From the NCBI GenBank assembly GCA_041661865.1, contig JBAZTO010000005.1, positions 42,206 through 106,205 of the forward strand: a stretch of 64,000 nucleotides of DNA, given 5' to 3'. Under the pieces are notes generated by a model. The model was not told the DNA's origin, made no database searches, and saw only the letters and a program-made list of their open reading frames with translations. This document shows positions 8,260 through 15,519 of this stretch, piece after piece; the stretch's first letter is position 1; every line of letters begins with the position of its first letter. This DNA is from JBAZTO01 sp041661865 (GTDB lineage Bacteria > Planctomycetota > Phycisphaerae > SM23-33). Both the position numbers and the translations under genes were made by a program.

Positions 8260-9159
8260 TCAGCCAAACCGGCCGGTGACGTAGTCCTCGGTCTGCTTGT
8301 GGACGGGCTTGGTGAAGATGACGCGGGTCAGGTCGTATTCGATGAGATTGCCCAGGCAGAAGAACGCGGCACGGTCGCTGACGCGGGCGGCTTGCTGCAT
8401 GTTGTGCGTGACGATGACGATGGTGTACTCGTTCTTGAGGCTGGTGATGAGTTCTTCGATCTTGGCCGTGGCGATCGGGTCCAGCGCCGAGCAGGGCTCG
8501 TCCATCAGCAACACCTGCGGCCTGGTGGCCAGGGCGCGGGCGATGCACAACCGCTGCTGCTGACCGCCGGACAACGCCAGGGCGCTCTTCCGCAGCGTGT
8601 CCTTGACCTCATCCCAAATGGCTGCGTGCCTGAGGCAATTCTCGACGATCTCATCCAGGTCGTTGCCTCCGCGAATTCCCTGCAACCGCGGGCCATAGGC
8701 GATGTTGTCGTAGATGCTCTTGGGGAACGGGTTGGGCCGCTGGAAGACCATGCCCACCTGCTGGCGGAGATTGACCAGATTGATCCGACGGTCATAGGCG
8801 TCCACGCCGTTGACCGCCAGCGTGCCTTGCGTCCGCACACCGGGGATCAGGTCGTTCATGCGGTTGATGCCGCGGAGGAAGGTGCTCTTGCCGCAGCCGC
8901 TGGGGCCGATGATCGCCGTCACCGAGCGCGGGTAGATGTCCATGGTGATGTCCCGCACGCCGGCCTTGGCTCCGTAGTACAGGCAGAATTTCTCCGAGCG
9001 GATGATGGGTGTCATGGCTACCTGCTCGTGCTGAAAGGCGCCGTCTTGAAGGGGCGGCAAGGCCTGATTGACCGGGGTCTCGCCAATGCCTGCCAGCGTG
9101 GCCTCGGCCAGTTGCTCTTCTTCCAGGCTCAACATGTTGGGAATCCTCTCATCGTTCAT
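8260..9159 (-). CDS. pstB: Phosphate ABC transporter ATP-binding protein PstB
   Basis: 299 residues from ATG 9159 (GAGG 6 nt upstream; an alternative ATG at 9171 adds four residues). Walker A is GPSGCGKST, the ABC signature is LSGGQQQRL, Walker B is VLLMDEPCSALDP, and the H-loop is VIVTHNMQQA. VFQRPNPFPKSIYDNIAYGPR is typical of PstB. There is an extra N-terminal stretch of about 45 residues before the ABC core. It hydrolyses ATP to drive phosphate import through PstC/PstA. Last gene of the pstS-C-A-B order; no phoU follows, which is unusual. Confidence 0.95.
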   Translation of the reverse strand: MNDERIPNMLSLEEEQLAEATLAGIGETPVNQALPPLQDGAFQHEQVAMTPIIRSEKFCLYYGAKAGVRDITMDIYPRSVTAIIGPSGCGKSTFLRGINRMNDLIPGVRTQGTLAVNGVDAYDRRINLVNLRQQVGMVFQRPNPFPKSIYDNIAYGPRLQGIRGGNDLDEIVENCLRHAAIWDEVKDTLRKSALALSGGQQQRLCIARALATRPQVLLMDEPCSALDPIATAKIEELITSLKNEYTIVIVTHNMQQAARVSDRAAFFCLGNLIEYDLTRVIFTKPVHKQTEDYVTGRFG

Positions 9160-9178
9160 GGTCCGCCTCATGCGATTA

Positions 9179-10804
9179 TCATTGGCCGCGCAGCCTCCTG
9201 GACACTCTCGCCCGCACGACAATCGCGACCAGGTTCAGCACCAGCACCAGGCCCACCAGCGTCATGACGATGCCGTACTGGTTGTGCGGGGCCAGGGCGG
9301 CCATCTTGTCGCCGACGGCCATGTCGTAGCTGCCGTAGGCCAGCGTCCGCGTCGGCTGGGCCAGCGAGGTCGGGATGGGCCCCATCGCCACGCCGGCGGT
9401 GAAGAGGATCGGCGCCGTCTCGCCGGCCGCCCGGCTCATGCTCAGGATCAGGCCCGTCAGGATGCCCGGCATGGCCGCCGGGAGCGTCACGGTCACAAAG
9501 CAGCGGAAGCGGCTGGCGCCCAGGGCCAACGAGGCCTCCTTGTACGCGCGCGGCACGGTGCGGATGGCCTCTTCGCTGGCGCGGATGACCACCGGCAGGA
9601 CCAGCAAGGCCAGCGTCAACGCCCCGGCCAGGATGCTCGAACCTTCCGGCAGACCCAGACGCGGCAGCAGATAGATCACGAAGAACGCCAGCCCGAACAG
9701 ACCGAACACGATGCTCGGCACGCCGGCCAGCGTATTGACGCACGTCCGCAGCACCCGCGTGAGCAGGTTGTCGCTCGCGCACTCGACCAGGTAGGCGGCC
9801 GCCACCACGCCGGTGGGCAACGCGAAGGCGATGGCCAGCAGGGTCACCAGCAGCGTGCCGATGATTTCCGGGCCCACGCCGCCGAAATAATGGCCGCTGA
9901 TGTTGTCGTCGGTGAAGAACTGCCAATAGAAGGTCCGCTCCGGCAGCAGCATGGCGCGGAGGTTCTTGTACACATACGGGAACAGTTCCGCCATCTCCGT
10001 GCCGGCGAACTGGTCTGCCCGGCTGATACGCACCTTTCGTACCGGCTGGCCATCGCCTGGGCTCTCCCACTTCTCCGCCCACAGCAGCCGATCCAGTTGC
10101 TGCCCGGCCTGGTCCCAGCGCGTCGCGCCATACTGGTCCATCACCACCGCCGGCAGGCGATCGCCAGGCCGGGGGCCAAACAGACGCTTCACGGCCTCCT
10201 GCACTTCACCCAAGGCGACGGCGTACTCGCCCCGATAGGCCGGGTCCATCCTGATCAGGATCTGCCGGTACTGCCGGGCAACGTCGAAGTAGTTGGACGC
10301 GGCAGTGTCCTTGAGCGTCCCGTCTGTCGCATGGGCATCGACGCTGTCCAGGGCGGCCAACGCGACGGCCTTGTCCGTGGTCTCGAGGGCGGCCAGGAGT
10401 TGATCGCGGACCTGCTTGGATGTTTCCCGCGAGGAGGCGAGCGTCTGGGGCGGCAGATCGCGATTGTTCATCTGTAGGGTGAACTCGCGGTGAATCTGCC
10501 GCACGCGGGTCTGAAGCGCCGTCGTGTCGATGCCGGAGACGAAGCGGTCGAGAATCTCATAGGCCCGCGCGCGGACCTGGTTTGTGGCCTCGACCTGGGC
10601 AGCCAGGGCAGCCCGGTCTCCGCGATTGAACTGCTCCAATTGCATCCGGCGGAACTCCACCGTCCCGCCAAACACGACCGCGCCCGCCCCACGCCACATC
10701 ATCGGCAACAGAATGGCCACCAGGGCCGTCACGATCATCGCCACCGCCAGTATCGCTGCCATCGTGAAGATGCGGTTGAGCCATTGGCGAAGGGCCACGT
10801 TCAT
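9179..10804 (-). CDS. pstA: Phosphate ABC transporter permease PstA with large periplasmic insertion
   Basis: 541 residues, against about 280-300 for the classic protein. Its ATG (10804) overlaps the stop of pstC (ATGA). One membrane span (about 13-36) is followed by about 270 mostly hydrophilic, helix-prone residues (about 40-308), then a standard permease core (about 309-541) with the EAA-type loop RAYKEASLALGASRFRCFVTVTLPAA and AAGETAPILFTAG. Extended PstA proteins occur in some proteobacteria, so the insertion has precedent, but its role is unknown to me. A substrate-binding-protein docking function is one idea. Ends in RRLRGQ just before pstB. Confidence 0.9.
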   Translation of the reverse strand: MNVALRQWLNRIFTMAAILAVAMIVTALVAILLPMMWRGAGAVVFGGTVEFRRMQLEQFNRGDRAALAAQVEATNQVRARAYEILDRFVSGIDTTALQTRVRQIHREFTLQMNNRDLPPQTLASSRETSKQVRDQLLAALETTDKAVALAALDSVDAHATDGTLKDTAASNYFDVARQYRQILIRMDPAYRGEYAVALGEVQEAVKRLFGPRPGDRLPAVVMDQYGATRWDQAGQQLDRLLWAEKWESPGDGQPVRKVRISRADQFAGTEMAELFPYVYKNLRAMLLPERTFYWQFFTDDNISGHYFGGVGPEIIGTLLVTLLAIAFALPTGVVAAAYLVECASDNLLTRVLRTCVNTLAGVPSIVFGLFGLAFFVIYLLPRLGLPEGSSILAGALTLALLVLPVVIRASEEAIRTVPRAYKEASLALGASRFRCFVTVTLPAAMPGILTGLILSMSRAAGETAPILFTAGVAMGPIPTSLAQPTRTLAYGSYDMAVGDKMAALAPHNQYGIVMTLVGLVLVLNLVAIVVRARVSRRLRGQ

Positions 10805-11781
10805 GCGTGCCCACCCCCCTTCGCGTGCGAGCGACGAAGCAGGTGTTCGCTCAGCAGATTGGTGGCGAAGGAGAACACCAGCAATATCAGGCCGACGGCG
10901 AACAGGGCGTGATAGTGGTCGCTGCCCTTGGGCGTTTCGCCCATCTCGCCGGCGATGGTGGCCGTCATGGTCCGCACCGACTGGCTCAGGTCCCACCAGG
11001 GCGTGGGGATCTGGCAGGCGTTGCCCGAGGCCATCCACACCAGCATCGTCTCGCCGATGGCCCGCATCATGCCCAGGATGATCGCCGCGATTATGCCGTT
11101 GTGAGCGGCCGGCACGACCACCTTCAGCAGCGTCTCGGCCCGCGTGGCCCCGCAGGCATACGACGCCTCGCGCAGGTCACGGCTGACGGCAGAGAGGGCA
11201 TCCTCGGCCACGCTGACGATCGTCGGGATGGCCATGACCGCCAGCATCACCGCGGAGTTGAACGCGTTGGTGCCGGTGGGCAGGCCCAGGTATTGCTGCA
11301 AGGCCGGCGCGAGCACCAGGACCGCGAAGAATCCGTAGGCAACCGACGGGATGGCCGCGAGAAGCTCGATGATCGGCTTGATCGCCTGGCGGGCGCGGAA
11401 TGGGACGATGTCGCTCAGCAGCAAGGCCGCCAGGATGCCCGTCGGCACGGCCAGCAGCAGGGCTCCGATGGTCACATCGAGCGAACCGAAGATCAAGGCC
11501 AGCATGCCGAACTCTTCATGGCCGGCCGGCGCCTGCGGATACCATTGCGTCGAGCCCAGGGCCTCGCTGATGCCGCGGGACTGGAAAAACGGCAAGGCCT
11601 CACGGACGATGAAGATGAAGATCAACCCCACCGCCACCACCGACGTGCCGGTGATGAGTGTCAGCAGGGCCTTGCCCGCGCGGGCTGCCAGCCACCCAAC
11701 CCAATCCTGGGCGGGGGTAAGCAGCAGCGGCTGGTCGAAACCAGCCGCCGCCCGCTTATCGGGTTGTGATATCTGCGTCAT
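10801..11781 (-). CDS. pstC: Phosphate ABC transporter permease PstC
   Basis: 326 residues, normal length for the family. Six or so membrane spans are visible, starting with ALLTLITGTSVVAVGLIFIFIV. The permease loop is DLREASYACGATRAETLLKVVVPAA, and GMMRAIGETMLVWMASGN is a conserved PstC segment. It forms the inner-membrane channel with PstA. It lies 21 nt downstream of pstS and overlaps pstA by 4 nt, so the four genes are one operon. Confidence 0.95.
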   Translation of the reverse strand: MTQISQPDKRAAAGFDQPLLLTPAQDWVGWLAARAGKALLTLITGTSVVAVGLIFIFIVREALPFFQSRGISEALGSTQWYPQAPAGHEEFGMLALIFGSLDVTIGALLLAVPTGILAALLLSDIVPFRARQAIKPIIELLAAIPSVAYGFFAVLVLAPALQQYLGLPTGTNAFNSAVMLAVMAIPTIVSVAEDALSAVSRDLREASYACGATRAETLLKVVVPAAHNGIIAAIILGMMRAIGETMLVWMASGNACQIPTPWWDLSQSVRTMTATIAGEMGETPKGSDHYHALFAVGLILLVFSFATNLLSEHLLRRSHAKGGGHA

Positions 11782-11802
11782 CCAAACCCCTCGGTACGAC
11801 GC

Positions 11803-12648
11803 TTAATAGCTTGTCACCGGCACGAAGCCCTTGGCCTCGATGATCTCCTGGCCCTTTTCGGTCAGGTAGAAGGTGCAGAAGGCATGCACGGCCGAGCCCA
11901 GGTCCGGGTAGCCGTTGGTGAACAGGAACAGCGGCCGGCTGATCGGATAGACGCCGGTGGAAATGGTCTTCTTGTTGGGGGCGATGCCGTTGATTGGCAG
12001 GGCCTTGACCTTGTCATCCACGAAGCCGAGTCCGACATAGGCGATGGCGCCGGGCGTCGTGGTCACGCGGGCCTGGGCCTGCGGATTGGCGCTGACGTAC
12101 TCGACCTTCTCGAACATCTTGGCCTTGCCCATGACGATGTGGTTGAAACTCTCGTAAGTGCCCGAGGAGGTGTCGCGGCTGATGACGACGATCGCCGCGT
12201 CAGCCCCGCCCAGTTCCTTCCAGTTGGCGATCTTGCCGGTGTAGATGTCGCGAACCTGCTCAAGGGTCAGGCCGGAGACCTGATTGGAGGGATGCACCAC
12301 CACGCAGACGCCATCCATCGCGATGGCGTGTGCGACAGGCATTCCTCCCTTATCCACGGCCTTCTTGAACTCCTCAGCCTTCATGAACCGGCTCATGGTC
12401 GCGATCTGGCAACGCCCGTCGACCAGGGCGGCGGCGCCGTCGCCGCTGCCGGTCTTCTTGACGGTAATGGTGACATCAGGATACAGCCGCTTGAACGCCT
12501 CGGCGAAGGCGTCGGCAATCGGGCCAACTGTCGTGGAACCTTCAATCTGAAGTGTCCCCTTGACAGCCGCCGTCTTGGCCTCTTCCGCCACCGCCGTTGA
12601 CGCCGCAACCATTGCCAGAGCCGCCACAACCGCCAGGTTTCTGATCAT
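11803..12648 (-). CDS. pstS: Periplasmic phosphate-binding protein PstS
   Basis: 281 residues from ATG 12648 with an AAGGAGAG site 5-6 nt upstream. Signal peptide 1-20 or so ends AVA-EE. Phosphate-binding motifs are visible: IEGSTTVGPIADAFAEAF near the start, VKKTGSGDGAAALVDGRCQIATMSR, and VVISRDTSSGTYESFNHIVMG. The last is the serine-rich phosphate loop. The protein delivers phosphate to PstC/PstA and, in the general model, feeds the PhoR signalling state. It is preceded by a four-repeat Pho box array. Confidence 0.95.
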   Translation of the reverse strand: MIRNLAVVAALAMVAASTAVAEEAKTAAVKGTLQIEGSTTVGPIADAFAEAFKRLYPDVTITVKKTGSGDGAAALVDGRCQIATMSRFMKAEEFKKAVDKGGMPVAHAIAMDGVCVVVHPSNQVSGLTLEQVRDIYTGKIANWKELGGADAAIVVISRDTSSGTYESFNHIVMGKAKMFEKVEYVSANPQAQARVTTTPGAIAYVGLGFVDDKVKALPINGIAPNKKTISTGVYPISRPLFLFTNGYPDLGSAVHAFCTFYLTEKGQEIIEAKGFVPVTSY

Positions 12649-12706
12649 CGTTCTCTCCTTGTAGGACTTTCTGTCATTGCTTCCCACGTTCATCATGCCC
12701 GGCCCG

Positions 12707-12746
12707 CGCTAAGCCCGCGCTGCGGCCGTATTAAGATTGCGCTAAG
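12707..12746. promoter_or_regulatory. Pho box array between pstS and phoB
   Basis: Four heptamers at exact 11-bp steps. On the plus strand they are CGCTAAG (12707), CGCTGCG (12718), TATTAAG (12729) and CGCTAAG (12740), each separated by 4 nt. On the minus strand this reads CTTAGCG-CAAT-CTTAATA then CGCAGCG and CTTAGCG. Tandem 11-bp-period sites are how OmpR/PhoB-type regulators bind DNA. The array lies 59 nt before pstS and 50 nt before phoB, so it can serve both. Confidence 0.7.
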
Positions 12747-12796
12747 CCGCTACAGGAACCGTTGTTGACAGGATTGCAGGCCGTTACAATGGGGCC

Positions 12797-13516
12797 GTGG
12801 GAAAGAAGCGCATCGTCCTTATAGAAGATGAACGTGACATGGCCGACCTGGTGGCCACTCGCCTCAAACGCGAAGGCTACAAGGTTGAAATCGCGCACGA
12901 TGGGGGCGAGGGGTTGGAAATGGTTCGCTCCTCGCCGCCGGACCTGGTTCTGCTGGACCTCATGCTGCCGGGCCTGCCCGGCACTGACGTTGCCCGCCTG
13001 ATGCGTGACGACGTGCGGACGGCCGGCGTGCCGATCATCATGCTCACGGCCAAGAGCGAGGAGAGCGACATCGTGGTCGGCCTGCGATTCGGGGCCGACG
13101 ATTACGTGACCAAGCCCTTCAGCATGTCGGTGCTGGTGGCGCGAATCGACGCGGTGCTGCGGCGGGCCGCGGCCTCCCCCACTCCGGCCCAGGGCATTCT
13201 CAAGGCCGGGCCGCTCGTGATCGATCAGGGCCGGCACACGGTCGAATTGGAGGGTCAGATCCTGCCGCTGACACTAACCGAGTTCCGCCTGCTGACGGCC
13301 CTGGCGGCTGCCAGGGGACGGGTTCTCAATCGCAACCAGTTGATGGATCAGGCCCTTGGCGTCGACGTGATCGTCACCGACCGCACCATCGACGTGCATA
13401 TGACAACCTTGCGGCGCAAACTCGGCGCCGCCCGCTCGTGCCTCCAGACTGTTCGCGGCGTGGGCTACCAATTTGAGGCCGGCTTGTCGGGTTCGGAGAA
13501 CGATGAAGCCACATAG
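12797..13516 (+). CDS. phoB: Phosphate regulon response regulator PhoB
   Basis: 239 residues from GTG 12797. Receiver domain about 4-120: acidic pair E10/D11, phosphorylation site D54 (VLLDLMLPG), and K in VTKPF. OmpR-type winged helix about 135-235 with DRTIDVHMTTLRRKLG and the closing VRGVGYQFE. It is divergent from pstS, shares the Pho box array, and overlaps phoR by 14 nt. The pairing with a PhoR-type kinase and the Pst operon supports phoB over other OmpR-family regulators. Confidence 0.9.
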   Translation: MGKKRIVLIEDERDMADLVATRLKREGYKVEIAHDGGEGLEMVRSSPPDLVLLDLMLPGLPGTDVARLMRDDVRTAGVPIIMLTAKSEESDIVVGLRFGADDYVTKPFSMSVLVARIDAVLRRAAASPTPAQGILKAGPLVIDQGRHTVELEGQILPLTLTEFRLLTALAAARGRVLNRNQLMDQALGVDVIVTDRTIDVHMTTLRRKLGAARSCLQTVRGVGYQFEAGLSGSENDEAT

Positions 13517-15293
13517 CACGTTCCTGAAGCTCTTCCTGGGCAACCTTCTGGTGATGGGTATCCTGCTCACCCTGGGAGGGTGGGTTGCCTTCAGCCGCCT
13601 CGACGCCGGTTACAAACACGAATCCCAGCAGAACCAGGACCGAACCCTCCGCCTGGCGACACAGCATTTTGAAGAACTCTGGCCGCTGGAGCAGCCTCGG
13701 GTTGATCGCATTTGCAAGCAGATGTTCCACGACCCGACTGAGCGGCTCACGGTGGTCGTCGCTGACGGAACAGTGCTGGGCGACAGCAGCGCCGACCCGC
13801 ACACGATGACCAACCATCGCACGCCCGACCGGCCGGAGATCCTGGCGGCACTCTCGGGCCAAGCCGGCAGCAACACGCGGCAAAGCGGCACCCTGGGCCT
13901 ACCCATGCGATATGCGGCCTTGCCCCTGCGTCACGATGGGCAGGTCGTGGCGGCGATTCGGCTGGCCGTGCCGGTCAAGGCCATTGCGGAGGGCGAGTCA
14001 TTCCTCCGCCAAACCCTGGTTTGGGCAGCCTTCGCCGGTATCGTGACGGCCGTCCTGCTGGGCCTGCTCATCAACTGGATCTGGTACGTCCCACTGCGGC
14101 GCGTGGCAATCGCGGCCCGGCAACTGGCCTCGGGCGACCTGTCCAAACGGGCACGAGCCGGCGGCGGCGGCGAACTCGAAGAACTGGCCCGGTCGCTCAA
14201 CGAAATGCGCGACCGCCTGCGCGAACAGATCAGCCGGCTGGACGCGCAAAGCCGCAATCTACAGACCGTCATGGCCAGCTTGCAGGAAGGCGTCATCGCC
14301 ACCAATCCAGCCGGCGAGATCGTCATGATGAATCGGGCCGCCGGCGCCTTGTTGTCCGTCAGCGCCGATCAGGCATCCGGCAAGCGGTTGGACACAACCG
14401 TGCCGGTACCGGAGCTCATCAGCGTGCATGACCGCGCGGGCAAGATGGATAAGACGGTCAGCGGACAGTTTGATACGGACGCGCCCCAGGGCAGGCGATC
14501 CATTGAAGTTCACGCGATGCCGGTGGCTGACAGCGGGCCCGATGTCGCCTGCGTGCTGGTCATTCGCGACGTGACGGACCTGGCCCGCGCGACGGCCATG
14601 AAAAGCCAGTTCGTGGCCAATGCCTCCCACGAGCTTCGCACGCCGCTGGCGACGATCCGGGCGGCGGTGGATTCCCTCTCTGCCTCCGATCCTGGCGACA
14701 GTAATGAAGTCCGCAAGCTCTCAGCCGTGCTGGACCGCCACGTCTCGCGACTGGAGGGCATGACCAACGACTTGCTGGACCTGCACATGGTGGAGTCGGC
14801 CAAGGTCGCCCTTCGCCTTCAGGACATCACCCTCGGCGACCTGGCGGAGTGGGTGCGGGCACAATTTGCCACAACAGCCCAGGAAAAGGGGCTGACACTT
14901 GAAGTGGCCGCCGACCAGCGCGACAACCGGCTTCGCAGTGATCGCAAGCTGCTGGAACTGATCCTCCGCAACCTGCTGGACAACGCCATTAAATTCACGC
15001 CCGCGGGCGGGCGCGTGGAGTGCCGTTTTGAGACAGCAGGCCAGGCCGTGACCCTCCGCGTTTGCGACACCGGCTGCGGCATCCGCCCGCAGGATCAGCC
15101 GCGGGTCTTTGAACGCTTCTTCCAGGGCGAAGCCTCCCGCACCGGCGATAGCCGCGTCCGAGGCACGGGCCTGGGCCTGGCCATTGTCAAACACGCCGCC
15201 GAACGTCTCGCCGCCCGCATCGAACTTCAGAGCGAACTCGGCAAGGGCACAAGTGTGCTCGTTCTTCTTGGCTCATCCGGCGCGACAGGTTAG
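13503..15293 (+). CDS. phoR: Phosphate regulon sensor histidine kinase PhoR
   Basis: 596 residues from ATG 13503 (GGAG upstream), overlapping the end of phoB. Order: TM1 about 9-30, a periplasmic sensor domain to about 175, TM2 about 178-200, HAMP about 200-250, PAS about 260-360 (NLQTVMASLQEGVIATN), HisKA with SHELRTPLA (H376), then HATPase with N-box LLDNAIKFTP, G1 DTGCGI and G2 GTGLGLAIVKH. The periplasmic domain between two spans is longer than in E. coli PhoR and like the Bacillus-type sensors. It phosphorylates PhoB under phosphate starvation. Confidence 0.9.
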   Translation: MKPHSTFLKLFLGNLLVMGILLTLGGWVAFSRLDAGYKHESQQNQDRTLRLATQHFEELWPLEQPRVDRICKQMFHDPTERLTVVVADGTVLGDSSADPHTMTNHRTPDRPEILAALSGQAGSNTRQSGTLGLPMRYAALPLRHDGQVVAAIRLAVPVKAIAEGESFLRQTLVWAAFAGIVTAVLLGLLINWIWYVPLRRVAIAARQLASGDLSKRARAGGGGELEELARSLNEMRDRLREQISRLDAQSRNLQTVMASLQEGVIATNPAGEIVMMNRAAGALLSVSADQASGKRLDTTVPVPELISVHDRAGKMDKTVSGQFDTDAPQGRRSIEVHAMPVADSGPDVACVLVIRDVTDLARATAMKSQFVANASHELRTPLATIRAAVDSLSASDPGDSNEVRKLSAVLDRHVSRLEGMTNDLLDLHMVESAKVALRLQDITLGDLAEWVRAQFATTAQEKGLTLEVAADQRDNRLRSDRKLLELILRNLLDNAIKFTPAGGRVECRFETAGQAVTLRVCDTGCGIRPQDQPRVFERFFQGEASRTGDSRVRGTGLGLAIVKHAAERLAARIELQSELGKGTSVLVLLGSSGATG

Positions 15294-15446
15294 ATCCGCC
15301 AGACCTGCTTTTTCCCCGGTTGCCTCCAAACTGTGAGAATGGGGGCGGCGATAGGGCTTCCAGAGAACGGGAAGCAGAGGGCAAAGATCAGGGACAAGCG
15401 TCAGACTTTGCCTCCAGTGGCCTGCCGTCGCGTATCCATAAATCAA

Positions 15447-15484
15447 CGGACAACTGGAACCAGTTTCCTGGTTCCAGTTGTCCG
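15447..15484. terminator. Bidirectional terminator hairpin between phoR and the lyase gene
   Basis: Perfect 17-bp inverted repeat (15447-15463 with 15468-15484) around a TTTC loop, positioned between convergent phoR and the gene ending at 15520. There is no long T run, so termination efficiency is uncertain. Confidence 0.65.
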
Positions 15485-15519
15485 AGTTTACATCTCAACA
15501 CATCCAACAACTTCCGCGG

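Noticed and set aside
8084..8548. Additional minus-strand frames overlapping pstB
   Set aside because: Arg/His/Pro-rich shadow of the ABC gene, which has a complete set of motifs in its own frame.
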